A stretch of 64,000 nt of DNA from Deltaproteobacteria bacterium HGW-Deltaproteobacteria-2 (GCA_002840505.1 PHBC01000005.1:1-64000); one strand, 5' to 3'; shown: positions 52,424 through 61,954, numbered from the stretch's first letter. Notes: generated by a model not told the origin, from the sequence alone. Made by a program: numbers and translations.

Positions 52424-52885
52424 ATGTTAATACAGATCAAAGAAAACACCCGAGAGTTGATGGATGTATTGGGAGGCCTTTCACAGGTATTGCGCTGCTG
52501 TTGCCGGGATGAGGCTTTCTGCGAAGGTGTTACGTTCCATCAATTTATGATTCTCGATGCCGTCGCTAAAGAGAAAGAACTGCAAATGGCTGACCTGCAT
52601 AAGCTTCTTTCTGTCGAAAAAAGCACAACCACGCGGTTGGTCAATCCCCTGATTAAAAAAGGGCTTTTACGGCGCGATAAGGCGGATCATGATTCCCGTG
52701 CGGTAAAACTTATGTTAACGAAAGAAGGCAGGGAAACCCATAAAAAGGTTCAGGTGTGTTTGACAGGTTTTTTCCAAAGAGCGTTAGGCAATGTACCCGA
52801 GAAGAAAAGAAATGAAGTATTGGAATCGGTCAAAATTTTCATCACGGCTATAAAAAATTCCGCAAATGGCTGTGATTGTTGTTAA
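52424..52885 (+). CDS. Cysteine-rich MarR-family regulator upstream of hgcAB
   Basis: 153 residues from ATG at 52424 with no ribosome site. A winged helix is plain: LQMADLHKLLSVEKSTTTRLVNPLIKKGLLRRDKADHDSRAVKLMLTKEGRE. It carries a Cys triplet at 25-27, Cys33, and a C-terminal CDCC tail, eight Cys in all, suggesting thiol-based or metal sensing. A perfect palindrome overlaps its own promoter. The stop is 21 bases before hgcA, so co-transcription is likely. ArsR-type regulators are more commonly reported next to hgcA; a MarR one is less usual. The effector (Hg, As, redox) is unknown. Confidence 0.85.
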   Translation: MLIQIKENTRELMDVLGGLSQVLRCCCRDEAFCEGVTFHQFMILDAVAKEKELQMADLHKLLSVEKSTTTRLVNPLIKKGLLRRDKADHDSRAVKLMLTKEGRETHKKVQVCLTGFFQRALGNVPEKKRNEVLESVKIFITAIKNSANGCDCC

Positions 52886-52906
52886 TTATTTTGTGAGGTA
52901 AATACC

Positions 52907-54049
52907 TTGGAAAAAGATATATTTGTACTTCCTGTCATTCAGGAAAAAACAAGCTGCCGTTGCAGCGCAGCTGCTGCGGAATCGGAAAATACAATACCCG
53001 ATTTGAATCAATCTTTCGTCAGTGGTTTTGTTGATACGCCTGCAGGCAGATTGCCGCAGGTATCGTCAACTCTTGTCTGGAATGATCGCTGGGGGAGTAT
53101 TAAGGCGCGCTGGGGTGTGGGTAGGATGGAGTATAAAATTGATCCGGGACTTTACGCGTTGGGCATGCCGGATGATAAATCGCTTGTTTTTGTTTCTGCC
53201 AATTACAAAATGAGTTTTGACCTCTTAAGGCAAGCACTTGCTGGTCGTTCCGGCTGGATTCTGGTGTTGGATACGCAGGGGATTAATGTCTGGTGCGCCG
53301 CGGGCAAAGGAACTTTCGGTACGGAGGAACTCGTAAGAAGAATAGAATCAAGCAGCCTGAAAAATATTGTCAGTCACAGGAAACTAATTCTTCCTCAACT
53401 GGGAGCGCCGGGTGTGGCCGCCCACAGGGTAAAAAAAATCTCCGGCTTTAATGTTCAGTACGGGCCTATTCGTGCGGAGGATTTGCCCGCATATCTGGAT
53501 GCCGGTTTTAAGGCAACGATACAAATGCGTATGAAAACTTTTTCTTTGAAGGAAAGAACAGTTCTGATTCCCATTGAACTTGTGGAAGCGATGAAAGCCT
53601 TTCTGCTTATCGCGGCCGCATTTTTTATTATCAGCGGAATAGGCGGACCATTGGGGTTCCTGGCCAACGCCATGAACTTCGGTTTGTTTGCCGTTTTGGC
53701 TTTGCTTTGCGCTGTTATCGGAGGCGCTGTGCTCAATCCTTTGTTGCTGCCGTATCTACCGGGGCGGGCGTTTTCAATTAAAGGTTTTTCGATAGGCATT
53801 GTGATAGCCCTGATGCTTCTTTATCTGCGCGATATTAATTTATCGCTATGGCCGGGAAAAGTTGAAGCCATGGCGTGGCTGTTAATTATTCCCGCAATGG
53901 CTGGATATCTGGCAATGAATTTTACCGGCTGTTCCACCTACACATCTTTATCGGGAGTGAAAAGAGAAATGCGCTGGGCTCTGCCTCTGGAGATCGCCTG
54001 CGGCGCTGCGGGCATTGTTATGTGGATAGGCGCGATTTTTATCTATTAG
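52907..54049 (+). CDS. hgcA: Mercury methylation corrinoid protein HgcA
   Basis: 380 residues, TTG start at 52907 with GAGG eight bases upstream. The corrinoid-binding domain (about 35-215) contains the diagnostic cap helix NVWCAAGKGTFG, with Cys130 as the lower-axial cobalt ligand. Five membrane helices occupy about 228-378. HgcA passes a methyl group from its corrinoid to Hg(II). The N-terminal CRC pair (residues 17-19) before the domain is extra. Co-directional hgcB follows 103 bases later with a repeat inserted between. The motif is essentially unique to HgcA, so confidence is high. Confidence 0.96.
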   Translation: MEKDIFVLPVIQEKTSCRCSAAAAESENTIPDLNQSFVSGFVDTPAGRLPQVSSTLVWNDRWGSIKARWGVGRMEYKIDPGLYALGMPDDKSLVFVSANYKMSFDLLRQALAGRSGWILVLDTQGINVWCAAGKGTFGTEELVRRIESSSLKNIVSHRKLILPQLGAPGVAAHRVKKISGFNVQYGPIRAEDLPAYLDAGFKATIQMRMKTFSLKERTVLIPIELVEAMKAFLLIAAAFFIISGIGGPLGFLANAMNFGLFAVLALLCAVIGGAVLNPLLLPYLPGRAFSIKGFSIGIVIALMLLYLRDINLSLWPGKVEAMAWLLIIPAMAGYLAMNFTGCSTYTSLSGVKREMRWALPLEIACGAAGIVMWIGAIFIY

Positions 54050-54059
54050 GATTTTCCTA

Positions 54060-54135
54060 TCCTTGTCATACCGGCGAAGGCCGGTATCCAGGATAAAAAA
54101 ATAAATGAATTCCGACTAGGCCCATGCCGGAATGA
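54060..54135. repeat. Family B repeat between hgcA and hgcB
   Basis: GTCATACCGGCGAAGGCCGGTATCCAG ... CATGCCGGAATGAC, a long imperfect palindrome of the same class as at 36332 and 55560. It interrupts the usually tight hgcA-hgcB junction. Confidence 0.75.
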
Positions 54136-54152
54136 CAACAATGAGGTTGAAA

Positions 54153-54470
54153 ATGAAACAACAAATTTATCTTAAAAACGTTGTTACTCTGCAATTGGAT
54201 GAAAATAAATGCACCGGCTGTGGAATGTGCCTGGATGTTTGTCCGCATGAAGTGTTCAGGATGAATACAAAGCACGTAGTGATTCAAAATCGCGATGCAT
54301 GTATGGAATGCGGCGCATGCAGTCAAAATTGTCCTGCCGATGCAATTTCCGTGCAATCCGGTGTCGGTTGTGCAGCGGCGGTGATTAATTCCATACTGGG
54401 CAAAGATGGAGAATGTTGTTGCGGACCGGATACCGGTGGCAACGCGTCCGGCAGCAAAAGCTGTTGTTGA
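54153..54470 (+). CDS. hgcB: Mercury methylation ferredoxin HgcB
   Basis: 105 residues from ATG at 54153 (GAGG ribosome site); an in-frame ATG at 54132 lies in the repeat and is less likely. Two [4Fe-4S] motifs, CTGCGMCLDVCP and CMECGACSQNCP, are followed by the HgcB-specific Cys in GVGCAAAVI and a C-terminal vicinal pair (KSCC). There is an extra ECCCG cluster. HgcB returns HgcA's cobalt to Co(I) and may deliver Hg(II) through its C-terminal cysteines. Confidence 0.95.
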   Translation: MKQQIYLKNVVTLQLDENKCTGCGMCLDVCPHEVFRMNTKHVVIQNRDACMECGACSQNCPADAISVQSGVGCAAAVINSILGKDGECCCGPDTGGNASGSKSCC

Positions 54471-54496
54471 TGGGGGTACTTAGAGAATAAATATTA

Positions 54497-54725
54497 ATGT
54501 CGTCATGTCGGCCAGTATCCAGAACTTTTTTAAAAAAAGGATTCCGGCCTTCGAGACTGTGTCGCAATAACAAATATAACCATTTAACGTCCTCCGCTGG
54601 CGGAGGTGTCCCGATGAATCATCGGGACGGAGGTGAATAAAAGTCACGTGAGGCGAAACTGACCTATATTACGTATGTTTCAAAAACTTCCACCCCCTTG
54701 CCCCCGCCAGCGGGGGACATTACTC
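54497..54725. repeat. Composite of family B and family C repeats
   Basis: A family B copy (54500-54562) is followed by a family C pair: TCCTCCGCTGGCGGAGG near 54592, CCCGATGAATCATCGGGACGG, and CCACCCCCTTGCCCCCGCCAGCGGGGG near 54690-54718. It fills the convergent gap between hgcB and trpA and may act as a bidirectional terminator. Confidence 0.6.
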
Positions 54726-54726
54726 A

Positions 54727-55533
54727 TTACGCATAATAAATATTTAATTCTTTTTTAATATCAATAATGTAATCAGAAACTATTTCTATTAAGTCGCGAT
54801 TATTTTTGTTTTCGTCAATCATGCGCACAACTGCACTGCCGATAACAATGCCGTCGGCAAATCGTCCGATCTCTCTCGCCTGCTGCGGTTTTGATATGCC
54901 GAACCCCACGGCTATCGGAAGTTTTGTTACTTTGCGTATTTTTTCCACTTCTATTTTTATGTTGTCAATTTTCGGGGCAGCAGTGCCGGTAATGCCGGTT
55001 ATGGAAATGTAATAGAGAAACCCGGTAGCATCGGCGGCAATCTTTTTTAATCTTGCCTCTTCGGTCGTCGGGGCTATAAGCGAAATGAAATCAATGCCTA
55101 CCGCATCCGTATAAGTTCTAAGTTCTTTTGCTTCTTCATAGGGCAGGTCAACAACCAGAACGCCATCCACTCCCGCCGTGCGAGCGGCATGAGCGAACTT
55201 TTTCACGCCAAAAGCAAAAATCGGATTGAAGTAACCAAAGAGTACAATAGGAATTTCGGAGACTTTGCGCACCTCGGCAACCATTTTTAAAACACTCTCC
55301 AGGGTAGTTCCCGATTTTAGAGAGCGCTGAGAAGCTGCCTGAATCACCGGTCCGTCGGCTGTGGGATCGGAAAAAGGAACGCCGATTTCCAGGATATCCA
55401 CTCCGGCTTTTTCTAAAGCAAAGATTAATTTCTTGGTGATGTCCAGAGATGGATCACCTGCCGTTAAATAAACAATCAGCGCCTTTTCATTTTTGGCGCG
55501 TAAAGATTTAAATTTATCTCCAATTCGGTTCAT
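54727..55533 (-). CDS. trpA: Tryptophan synthase alpha chain
   Basis: 268 residues, TIM barrel. Catalytic Glu in ILEIGVPFSDPTADGPVIQAA, catalytic Asp in VDGVLVVDLPYEE, and VGFGISKPQQ near the phosphate site. Cleaves indole-glycerol phosphate to indole for TrpB. Last gene of the operon, separated from trpB by a repeat. Confidence 0.97.
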   Translation of the reverse strand: MNRIGDKFKSLRAKNEKALIVYLTAGDPSLDITKKLIFALEKAGVDILEIGVPFSDPTADGPVIQAASQRSLKSGTTLESVLKMVAEVRKVSEIPIVLFGYFNPIFAFGVKKFAHAARTAGVDGVLVVDLPYEEAKELRTYTDAVGIDFISLIAPTTEEARLKKIAADATGFLYYISITGITGTAAPKIDNIKIEVEKIRKVTKLPIAVGFGISKPQQAREIGRFADGIVIGSAVVRMIDENKNNRDLIEIVSDYIIDIKKELNIYYA

Positions 55534-55559
55534 ATCAGTCCTCGTCTACATTTATGATG

Positions 55560-55626
55560 ATATTGTCATGCCGGACCTGATCCGGCATCCAGGAATAACT
55601 GGATTCCGGCCTTCGCCGGAATGACG
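55560..55626. repeat. Family B repeat between trpB and trpA
   Basis: GTCATGCCGGACCTGATCCGGCATCCAG ... CTGGATTCCGGCCTTCGCCGGAATGAC: two facing hairpins within the trp operon. It could cap or process the mRNA between trpB and trpA. Confidence 0.75.
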
Positions 55627-55627
55627 A

Positions 55628-56812
55628 TTAAATTGTTTCTATGATCGTTTGGGCGTCCTTATCACCGCGTCCCGAAAGACAAACAACAACGATTTTATTT
55701 TTAGCCATTTTTGGAGCCAACTTCATTGCGTGAGCGATTGCGTGCGAGCTCTCCAGCGCCGGAATGATACCTTCCTTCAACGATAAAAATGAAAATGCCT
55801 TGATAGCTTCCTTATCCGTTACGGTGACATATTTTACTTTTTTCGCTGCGTGGAAGTAGGCGTGCTCCGGACCGACACCGGGATAATCCAGGCCTGCGGC
55901 AATAGAATAGGCGTCACGTACCTGCCCATGTTCATCCTGTAAAAGATAAGTCTTGTTCCCGTGCAAAACTCCGACTTTACCGCCGTTGATGCTTGCCGAA
56001 TGCTCCGAGGTATTCAAACCATGACCGGCTGCTTCCACACCGTACATGGCGATATTCTTTTCATTGCGAAAGGGATAGAACGTTCCCATGGCATTACTGC
56101 CTCCACCCACGCAGGCAATCATAACATCGGGATTTCTGCCTTCCAGTTTCATGATCTGTTTTTTTGTTTCTCGCCCTATGATCGATTGGAAGTCGCGCAC
56201 CATCTGTGGGTAAGGATGAGGACCGGCGGTTGTGCCGATAACGTAAAAAGTATCACGAACGCTCGATACCCAGTAACGCATGGCTTCGTTCATCGCGTCT
56301 TTAAGTGTGGCAGTGCCACTTTTCACGGGTACTACTTCCGCGCCCAGTATCTTCATGCGGAAAACATTGGGTGCCTGACGGCGGATATCTTCCTCGCCCA
56401 TGAATATTTTGCACTCCATGCCGAAGAGCGCTGCCACTGTGGCCGTGGCCACGCCGTGCTGTCCCGCTCCGGTTTCAGCAATAACTTTTTTCTTGCCCAT
56501 CCTGCGAGCCAGAAGCGCCTGCCCCAGCGTATTGTTTATTTTGTGAGATCCGGTATGATTCAAATCTTCGCGCTTGAGATAAATTTTTGCGCCGCGTAGA
56601 GATTCGGACATACGACTGGCGAAGTAAAGAGGTGTGGGACGTCCGGCATATTCGCGCTGATACCACTCGAATTCCTTTTGGAAGTTTTTATCTTTTCGGG
56701 CGGTTTGATAAGCCTTCTCCAGTTCGATTAAAGCGGGCATCAAAGTTTCGGCAGCATATCTTCCGCCGAAAATTCCGAAATGACCGTTTTTATCAGGCAA
56801 TGTTTGATTCAT
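55628..56812 (-). CDS. trpB: Tryptophan synthase beta chain
   Basis: 394 residues. PLP lysine in [31 protein letters not shown], and the phosphate-binding GGGSNAMG. Joins indole and serine to tryptophan. TrpB1 type. Start codon overlaps the trpF stop (ATGA). Confidence 0.97.
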   Translation of the reverse strand: MNQTLPDKNGHFGIFGGRYAAETLMPALIELEKAYQTARKDKNFQKEFEWYQREYAGRPTPLYFASRMSESLRGAKIYLKREDLNHTGSHKINNTLGQALLARRMGKKKVIAETGAGQHGVATATVAALFGMECKIFMGEEDIRRQAPNVFRMKILGAEVVPVKSGTATLKDAMNEAMRYWVSSVRDTFYVIGTTAGPHPYPQMVRDFQSIIGRETKKQIMKLEGRNPDVMIACVGGGSNAMGTFYPFRNEKNIAMYGVEAAGHGLNTSEHSASINGGKVGVLHGNKTYLLQDEHGQVRDAYSIAAGLDYPGVGPEHAYFHAAKKVKYVTVTDKEAIKAFSFLSLKEGIIPALESSHAIAHAMKLAPKMAKNKIVVVCLSGRGDKDAQTIIETI

Positions 56813-57471
56813 GGTTCCCTCTTTTTGAATATTAATAGTGAATTTTCAGGCGTTGTATCCGACGCCCGGATAATATCAAATATTTGTGCAAGCTTTTTGT
56901 GATCTTTCTTGCCGGGTGATGCCTCCACCCCGCTGTTTATATCCAAAGCAGCCGGGGCCACGGATTTCAAAGCTTCGGCAATATTATCGGCGTTTAATCC
57001 ACCCGAAAGAATCAACGGTTTTTTATCTTTAATGCGGCAGGCCAATTCCCAGTTGGATTTTTTGCCGGTCCCGCCAAAAAGTCCGGCATGGCGGCTGTCT
57101 ACCAAAAAGGCCGCTACATTGTAGCCAAGAGCGCGTTTCACATCATCATTATTTTTTAATTCTACCGCTTTAATAGTTATAGCAGCCGGGAATTGATGAC
57201 AATATTCAGGTGTTTCGTCTCCATGCAATTGAATCATATCCAGCGAGCAATATTCCATCACCCTTTTAATCTCTTGCGGCGTTTCGTTGACAAAAACACC
57301 GACCTTTACCACCTTAGCTGGCAAAGAGCTGATTATTTGTTTTGCGTCCACCGGTTTTATGTACCGCGGAGAAGGCGGATAAAATATAAAACCCAACGCC
57401 GCCGCTCCGTACTTGCTTGCTATCAGAGCGTCTTGAGGATTGGTTATGCCGCAGATTTTAACCTGTGTCAC
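56809..57471 (-). CDS. trpF: Phosphoribosylanthranilate isomerase
   Basis: 220 residues, GTG start at 57471 one base after the trpC stop, with GGGGAG upstream. N-terminal catalytic Cys in [12 protein letters not shown]; Asp in [24 protein letters not shown] at the end. Standard length. Acts between TrpD and TrpC. Confidence 0.96.
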   Translation of the reverse strand: MTQVKICGITNPQDALIASKYGAAALGFIFYPPSPRYIKPVDAKQIISSLPAKVVKVGVFVNETPQEIKRVMEYCSLDMIQLHGDETPEYCHQFPAAITIKAVELKNNDDVKRALGYNVAAFLVDSRHAGLFGGTGKKSNWELACRIKDKKPLILSGGLNADNIAEALKSVAPAALDINSGVEASPGKKDHKKLAQIFDIIRASDTTPENSLLIFKKREP

Positions 57472-57472
57472 T

Positions 57473-58246
57473 TCAGTTCTCCCCTTTTAATGTACGCAGT
57501 TTCACGCCGATGTCCGGTGCCGTAATCAGAGCTTCGCCGATTAAAAAGGCATTAATGCCCACATCCATCAAAGATTCGATATCTTTTCTATTGCTGATGC
57601 CGCTTTCTGCCACGACTATTTTATCTGCTGGAATTCGAAGCTTAAGTCTGCGGCTGGTTTCGATGTCAGTAATAAATGTATCCAGATTACGGTTATTGAT
57701 TCCGATAATTTCCGCTCCGACGGCAAGCGCCAAATCCAGTTCCTCTTCATCATGAACTTCTACCAGTGGATTCAGCCCAAGCTCTTTTGATAATGAAAGA
57801 AATTCGGCCAGTTTTTTTCCTAAAGCCCGTACGATAAGTAATATTGCGTCAGCGCCGATGGCTCTGGTTTCGTAAATCTGAATCGGATCGATAATAAAAT
57901 CTTTGCGCAGCAGCGGCAGGTTTATTTTTTGTCTGATTTGCGTCAGGTAATTTTTATGCCCGGCGAAATATTTTTCGTCAGTGAGAACTGAAATCGCGGA
58001 CGCGCCGTTTCTTTCATAAATGTCGGCAATTCTGACCGGATCAAAATCCTTGATAAGTCTGCCACGGGAAGGAGAAGCGCATTTTACTTCCGCAATAATG
58101 TTGCAGGCACCGCTTTTCAATGCCTTCCTGAAATCGAGACACGGTTTCAGCCCGGCAATAATTTTTTGCAGTTGCGCCTGTGTAGTTTCCTTTTTTAATT
58201 GCGCCACTTCTTCTTTTTTCGTTTCAATAATTTTGTCGAGAATCAT
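57473..58246 (-). CDS. trpC: Indole-3-glycerol phosphate synthase
   Basis: 257 residues, TIM barrel. AEVKCASPSRG with the catalytic Lys, LLRKDFIIDPIQIYE, VEVHDEEEL, IGINNRNLDTF and VAESGI are all present. Separate from trpF, as in most bacteria outside enterics. A repeat-rich gap of 252 bases separates it from trpD. Confidence 0.97.
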   Translation of the reverse strand: MILDKIIETKKEEVAQLKKETTQAQLQKIIAGLKPCLDFRKALKSGACNIIAEVKCASPSRGRLIKDFDPVRIADIYERNGASAISVLTDEKYFAGHKNYLTQIRQKINLPLLRKDFIIDPIQIYETRAIGADAILLIVRALGKKLAEFLSLSKELGLNPLVEVHDEEELDLALAVGAEIIGINNRNLDTFITDIETSRRLKLRIPADKIVVAESGISNRKDIESLMDVGINAFLIGEALITAPDIGVKLRTLKGEN

Positions 58247-58259
58247 TTGTTCCTCTTAT

Positions 58260-58498
58260 TTAGTCTCACCCTCCCTCAGTCCCTCCCCTCAAGGGAGGGA
58301 AGAAAAGTCTTAATTACTGTACTTCCCCGCCCCTTGTGGGAAGGGATTAAGGGGAGGGGGAATTTTTTTGGCCTTCATCTTCACCCTCACGTAATTCCCT
58401 CCTTTTTTAAAGGAGGGCTAGGGAGGATTTCCGATACTCTTCAAAATCCCCCTCAATCCCCCTTTGCAAAAGGGGGATAAAATGACGTATCATCAAGT
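58260..58498. repeat. Repeat cluster (family D) between trpD and trpC
   Basis: A series of opposed CCCTC/GAGGG stems: CCCCTCAAGGGAGGG, CCCCGCCCCTTGTGGGAAGGG, GGGGAGGGGG, TAAAGGAGGGCTAGGGAGG and CCCCCTTTGCAAAAGGGGG. No reading frame. Similar sequence at 60105-60226. Confidence 0.6.
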
Positions 58499-59509
58499 TT
58501 AGCTATTGCTCAGCTCAATTAGTGATTGCAGTTTCTTTACCGCCGCGCCGCTGTCAACGCAATCGGCCGCAACCTTTAAACCTTCTTTAATATCTTGCGC
58601 TTTTTCTCCGGCGACAATCGCCAACGCCGCATTGATTAGAACAACATTGCGACAGGCGCCGTCTTTTCCGGAAAGAACGTCGCGGGTTATTTGTGCGTTG
58701 ACAGACGGATCGCCGCCGCGAATGGAGTCCAATGTATCCGTTCTGCCAAAATAATCCACTGGATTGATATTGTATGTCCTGACAATTCCGTCTTTTAGTT
58801 CGGCAACACGTGTTTCGCCGGTAATGGTGACTTCATCCAGACCGTCCAGACCGTGAACAACAAAGGCTCTTTTTGTTCCCATATTCTTTAATACATCGGC
58901 AAACATTTCCGTAAGCTTCGGATCGTAAACTCCCAGAAGCTGAGCTGTTGCTCCCGCGGGATTAGTAAGCGGTCCCAGCATATTGAAGATTGTACGGATG
59001 CCGATTTCGCGTCTGGGGCCGATTGCGTATTTCATGGCGCTATGCAGTTTGGGTGCGAAAAGAAAGCCGATACCGATTTGCTGAACGCATTCTTCCACGA
59101 TTTCCTGATCGGCGCTGATATTAACGCCCAGTGCTTCCAGAACATCGGCACTGCCGCATCCGCTGGAAACGGCGCGGTTACCGTGTTTGGCTACAACGAT
59201 CCCCGCTGCTGCTACAACAAATGCGGCAGTCGTTGATATATTAAAAGTGTTTAGTTTATCACCACCGGTTCCACATGTGTCTACGATTGTTGTCGCGCAG
59301 GCATTGATACGCGTGGCCTTTCGGCGCATGATGCGCGCGGCGCCCGTGACTTCCTCCACGGTTTCGCCTTTCATGCGCAGTGCCGTGATTAAAGCGGCTA
59401 TTTGCGCCGGCGTGGCTACTCCTTCCATAATTTCGTCCATCGCCGCCATCATTTCCGCTTCCGGCAGATTGGTCTTGTTAACAGCTTTTTCAATAGCTTC
59501 TTTAATCAT
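58499..59509 (-). CDS. trpD: Anthranilate phosphoribosyltransferase
   Basis: 336 residues. [28 protein letters not shown] binds [25 protein letters not shown] follows, then GPLTNPA. Transfers phosphoribose to anthranilate. Two bases after the trpG stop; not fused with trpG. Confidence 0.97.
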   Translation of the reverse strand: MIKEAIEKAVNKTNLPEAEMMAAMDEIMEGVATPAQIAALITALRMKGETVEEVTGAARIMRRKATRINACATTIVDTCGTGGDKLNTFNISTTAAFVVAAAGIVVAKHGNRAVSSGCGSADVLEALGVNISADQEIVEECVQQIGIGFLFAPKLHSAMKYAIGPRREIGIRTIFNMLGPLTNPAGATAQLLGVYDPKLTEMFADVLKNMGTKRAFVVHGLDGLDEVTITGETRVAELKDGIVRTYNINPVDYFGRTDTLDSIRGGDPSVNAQITRDVLSGKDGACRNVVLINAALAIVAGEKAQDIKEGLKVAADCVDSGAAVKKLQSLIELSNS

Positions 59510-59511
59510 GA

Positions 59512-60093
59512 TTAATGCTCCTTTTTTCCGGTATATTTCAAAAAGTTTCTGATTATGCGTTTGCCCTGCGGCGTCAGCACCGATTCGGGATGAAACTGAA
59601 TGCCTTCCACAGGATATTCTTTGTGACGCAATCCCATTATTTCGCCCTCTTCCGTCTCCGCGCTGACTTCCAAAAAGTCAGGCAGTGTTTCTCTGACAAC
59701 AATCAGCGAATGGTAACGGCCGGCGGGGAAAGGATTGGGTATTCTGGCAAATATGGTTTTGCCGTCGTGCTTTACCTGAGATATTTTTCCGTGCATAATG
59801 CGATCAGCGCGCACTATCTTTGCTCCGAAGGCGTAGCCGATGGATTGATGTCCCAGACATATTCCCATGAGGGGAACGTCTTTGTAAAATTCGCGAACGA
59901 CATCAACAGTTATTCCCGCCTCTTTGGGCGTGCAGGGGCCCGGAGAAAGAAAGATTGCCCGGGGTTTTTTACGTTTTATTTCTTCGGGTGTTATTTTGTC
60001 ATTACGATACGTTTCAACCTTCTCTCCCATTTGTTCCAGATATTGGACGATGTTGAATGTAAACGAATCGTAATTATCAATCATTAAAATCAT
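59512..60093 (-). CDS. trpG: Anthranilate synthase glutamine amidotransferase subunit
   Basis: 193 residues from ATG at 60093 (GAGGAG ribosome site); the frame runs 33 codons further up through repeat sequence that is not part of the protein. [14 protein letters not shown] start; catalytic Cys in [10 protein letters not shown]; His/Glu in [14 protein letters not shown]. Supplies ammonia to TrpE. May also serve folate synthesis (PabA). Confidence 0.96.
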   Translation of the reverse strand: MILMIDNYDSFTFNIVQYLEQMGEKVETYRNDKITPEEIKRKKPRAIFLSPGPCTPKEAGITVDVVREFYKDVPLMGICLGHQSIGYAFGAKIVRADRIMHGKISQVKHDGKTIFARIPNPFPAGRYHSLIVVRETLPDFLEVSAETEEGEIMGLRHKEYPVEGIQFHPESVLTPQGKRIIRNFLKYTGKKEH

Positions 60094-60104
60094 TTTTTTC
60101 TCCT

Positions 60105-60226
60105 CAATAAATTCCCTGCCCCTTGCGGGAGGGGATAAAGGGGAGGGGGTAACTTTTGTTTTCAGGTGGCGTTTGCCAGATTTCACCCTCACCCAACCTC
60201 TCCCCTCAAGGGAGAGGGATAAAAAA
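60105..60226. repeat. Family D repeat between trpE and trpG
   Basis: CCCTGCCCCTTGCGGGAGGGG, GGGGAGGGGG, then CACCCTCACCCAACCTCTCCCCTCAAGGGAGAGGG, the same set of opposed stems as at 58260. It is read as false N-terminal residues in the trpG frame. Confidence 0.6.
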
Positions 60227-61720
60227 TTAATTGCCGTTATTTATTTCAAAGCCACTGGCTGCCAATCGCACGGCCTGTAGCATGCCGCGGGATTTGTTTA
60301 AAGATTCCTGATGTTCCGATTCAGGAATAGAATCGTACACAATACCGGCTCCGGCCTGAACATAAACTTTGCCGTTTTTCAGAACCATTGTCCGGATAGT
60401 GATGCATAAATCCATATTGCCGCTGAAACTGAAATAACCAACCGCGCCGCCGTAAGGCCCTCGTTTGACTTTTTCCAGCTCATTGATAATTTCCATAGCC
60501 CGGACTTTAGGTGCGCCGGTTAAAGTGCCCGCCGGAAACGTTGCAGCCAGAACGTCAAAAGCATCCTTTCCTTTGGCCAGTTGAGCGCGTACATTGGATA
60601 CCAAATGCATCACGTGTGAATATTTTTCCACCACCATGTATTGATTCACCTGAACGCTGCCGGTTTGCGCCACGCGTCCTAGATCATTGCGTCCCAGATC
60701 GACTAGCATAACATGCTCCGCCCGTTCTTTTTCATCGGAAAGCAATTCATCGGAAAGAGCGCGGTCTTCCTGTTCGGTTTTGCCTCTTGGTCTTGTTCCG
60801 GCAATCGGGCGCAATTCCATCGTATCTTCCTCTTTGCGCACCATAACTTCCGGAGAGGAACCGATAAGTGTCAAATCATCCATCTTCAGAAAGAAAAGAT
60901 AGGGGGATGGATTTATAAAGCGCAGAGCCCTGTAGAGATCAATGGGATTACTGCGACAGTCGGTTTCGAAGCGTTGCGAGAGAACAACCTGGATTATATC
61001 TCCCGCGACAATGTATTCTTTGGCTTTCTCAATAGCAGCCTTGTATTGTTGAGGTGTCATATTGGAGTCAAAATTAACTTCACTTCCCGTGGCAGCTGCT
61101 GTTTTATGAGACGCCGCTGCCGCAATAGTTTCAATCATCGCTTCAATTTTCTGACAGGAAGCGGCATAACTTGCTTCCAGCGAAGCGGCATCGTCCGTAA
61201 AAGCGCAGGCTACCACTTTAATAGTGTGGCGCACATTGTCAAAAATCATCAGAGAGTCACTGATAACAAAAACAGCTTCGTCCAGATTCAGATCATCCGG
61301 AGGGGTGGGCGGGAGTTTTTCGAAATAGCGCACCATTTCGTAACCTAAGTAACCCACGGCTCCGCCGTAAAAACGCGGCAGGCCGGCAATTGTGACAGGC
61401 TTATAGCGATCAAGTAATTCACGCAGAAAATTAAGCGGCTTGCCGTTGTGATCGCGTTTTGTTACTTTTCCATTATCTTCAATAATAACTTTGTCACCGT
61501 GAACTTTAAAAACGACTCCGGCATCCGTTCCTAAAAAGGAATAACGACCCCATTTTTCGCCGCCTTCGACACTTTCCAGAAGGTATACGTGATCCTTATT
61601 TTGAAGTTTCATTAAAACGGAAACCGGCGTTTCCACGTCGGCAAGTATTTCTTGATAGACAGGAATCAGATTTCCTTTTTTGGCTAACTTTTCGAATTCC
61701 GCAAAACTTGGTTGATACAT
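60227..61720 (-). CDS. trpE: Anthranilate synthase component I
   Basis: 497 residues, AAGGAG ribosome site. Chorismate-binding core: ELRPIAGTRPRGKTEQED, DLGRNDLGRVAQTGSV, TFPAGTLTGAPKVRAMEIINELE and YVQAGAGIVYDSIPESEHQE. The N-terminal domain has LLESVEGGEKWGRYSFLG, which contributes to tryptophan feedback. First structural gene of the operon, 284 bases after the attenuator. Confidence 0.97.
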   Translation of the reverse strand: MYQPSFAEFEKLAKKGNLIPVYQEILADVETPVSVLMKLQNKDHVYLLESVEGGEKWGRYSFLGTDAGVVFKVHGDKVIIEDNGKVTKRDHNGKPLNFLRELLDRYKPVTIAGLPRFYGGAVGYLGYEMVRYFEKLPPTPPDDLNLDEAVFVISDSLMIFDNVRHTIKVVACAFTDDAASLEASYAASCQKIEAMIETIAAAASHKTAAATGSEVNFDSNMTPQQYKAAIEKAKEYIVAGDIIQVVLSQRFETDCRSNPIDLYRALRFINPSPYLFFLKMDDLTLIGSSPEVMVRKEEDTMELRPIAGTRPRGKTEQEDRALSDELLSDEKERAEHVMLVDLGRNDLGRVAQTGSVQVNQYMVVEKYSHVMHLVSNVRAQLAKGKDAFDVLAATFPAGTLTGAPKVRAMEIINELEKVKRGPYGGAVGYFSFSGNMDLCITIRTMVLKNGKVYVQAGAGIVYDSIPESEHQESLNKSRGMLQAVRLAASGFEINNGN

Positions 61721-61759
61721 ATTTTTCTCCTTTGCATCCTATTCCTTCCGCATGTGAGA

Positions 61760-61885
61760 CTGTTTCATAATCAATTTTATGTCATTTCGAAGTCCCGCAT
61801 GCGCGGGATCATACTCCGCGAGAAATCTTGATTTTAAGATTGCCACGCCACCTGAGAGGTGGCTCGCAATGACATTTTTTCTTAT
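61760..61885. repeat. Repeat in the trpE leader (family E)
   Basis: GTCATTTCGAAGTCCCGCATGCGCGGGATC ... GAGAAATCTTGATTTTAAGATT ... CCACCTGAGAGGTGGCTCGCAATGACAT. It is bounded by GTCATT and AATGACA and contains several stems. It lies between the second leader terminator and trpE. Confidence 0.6.
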
Positions 61886-61954
61886 TGCAACACATTCTCC
61901 TGTATAGAGTTATCTCATCGTCCCACGTCGCTTCGCTCCTCAAACTTGAGTCTC

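Noticed and set aside
60094-60192. A 33-codon N-terminal extension of TrpG.
   Set aside because: It is translated repeat sequence; the conserved amidotransferase start and ribosome site are at 60093.
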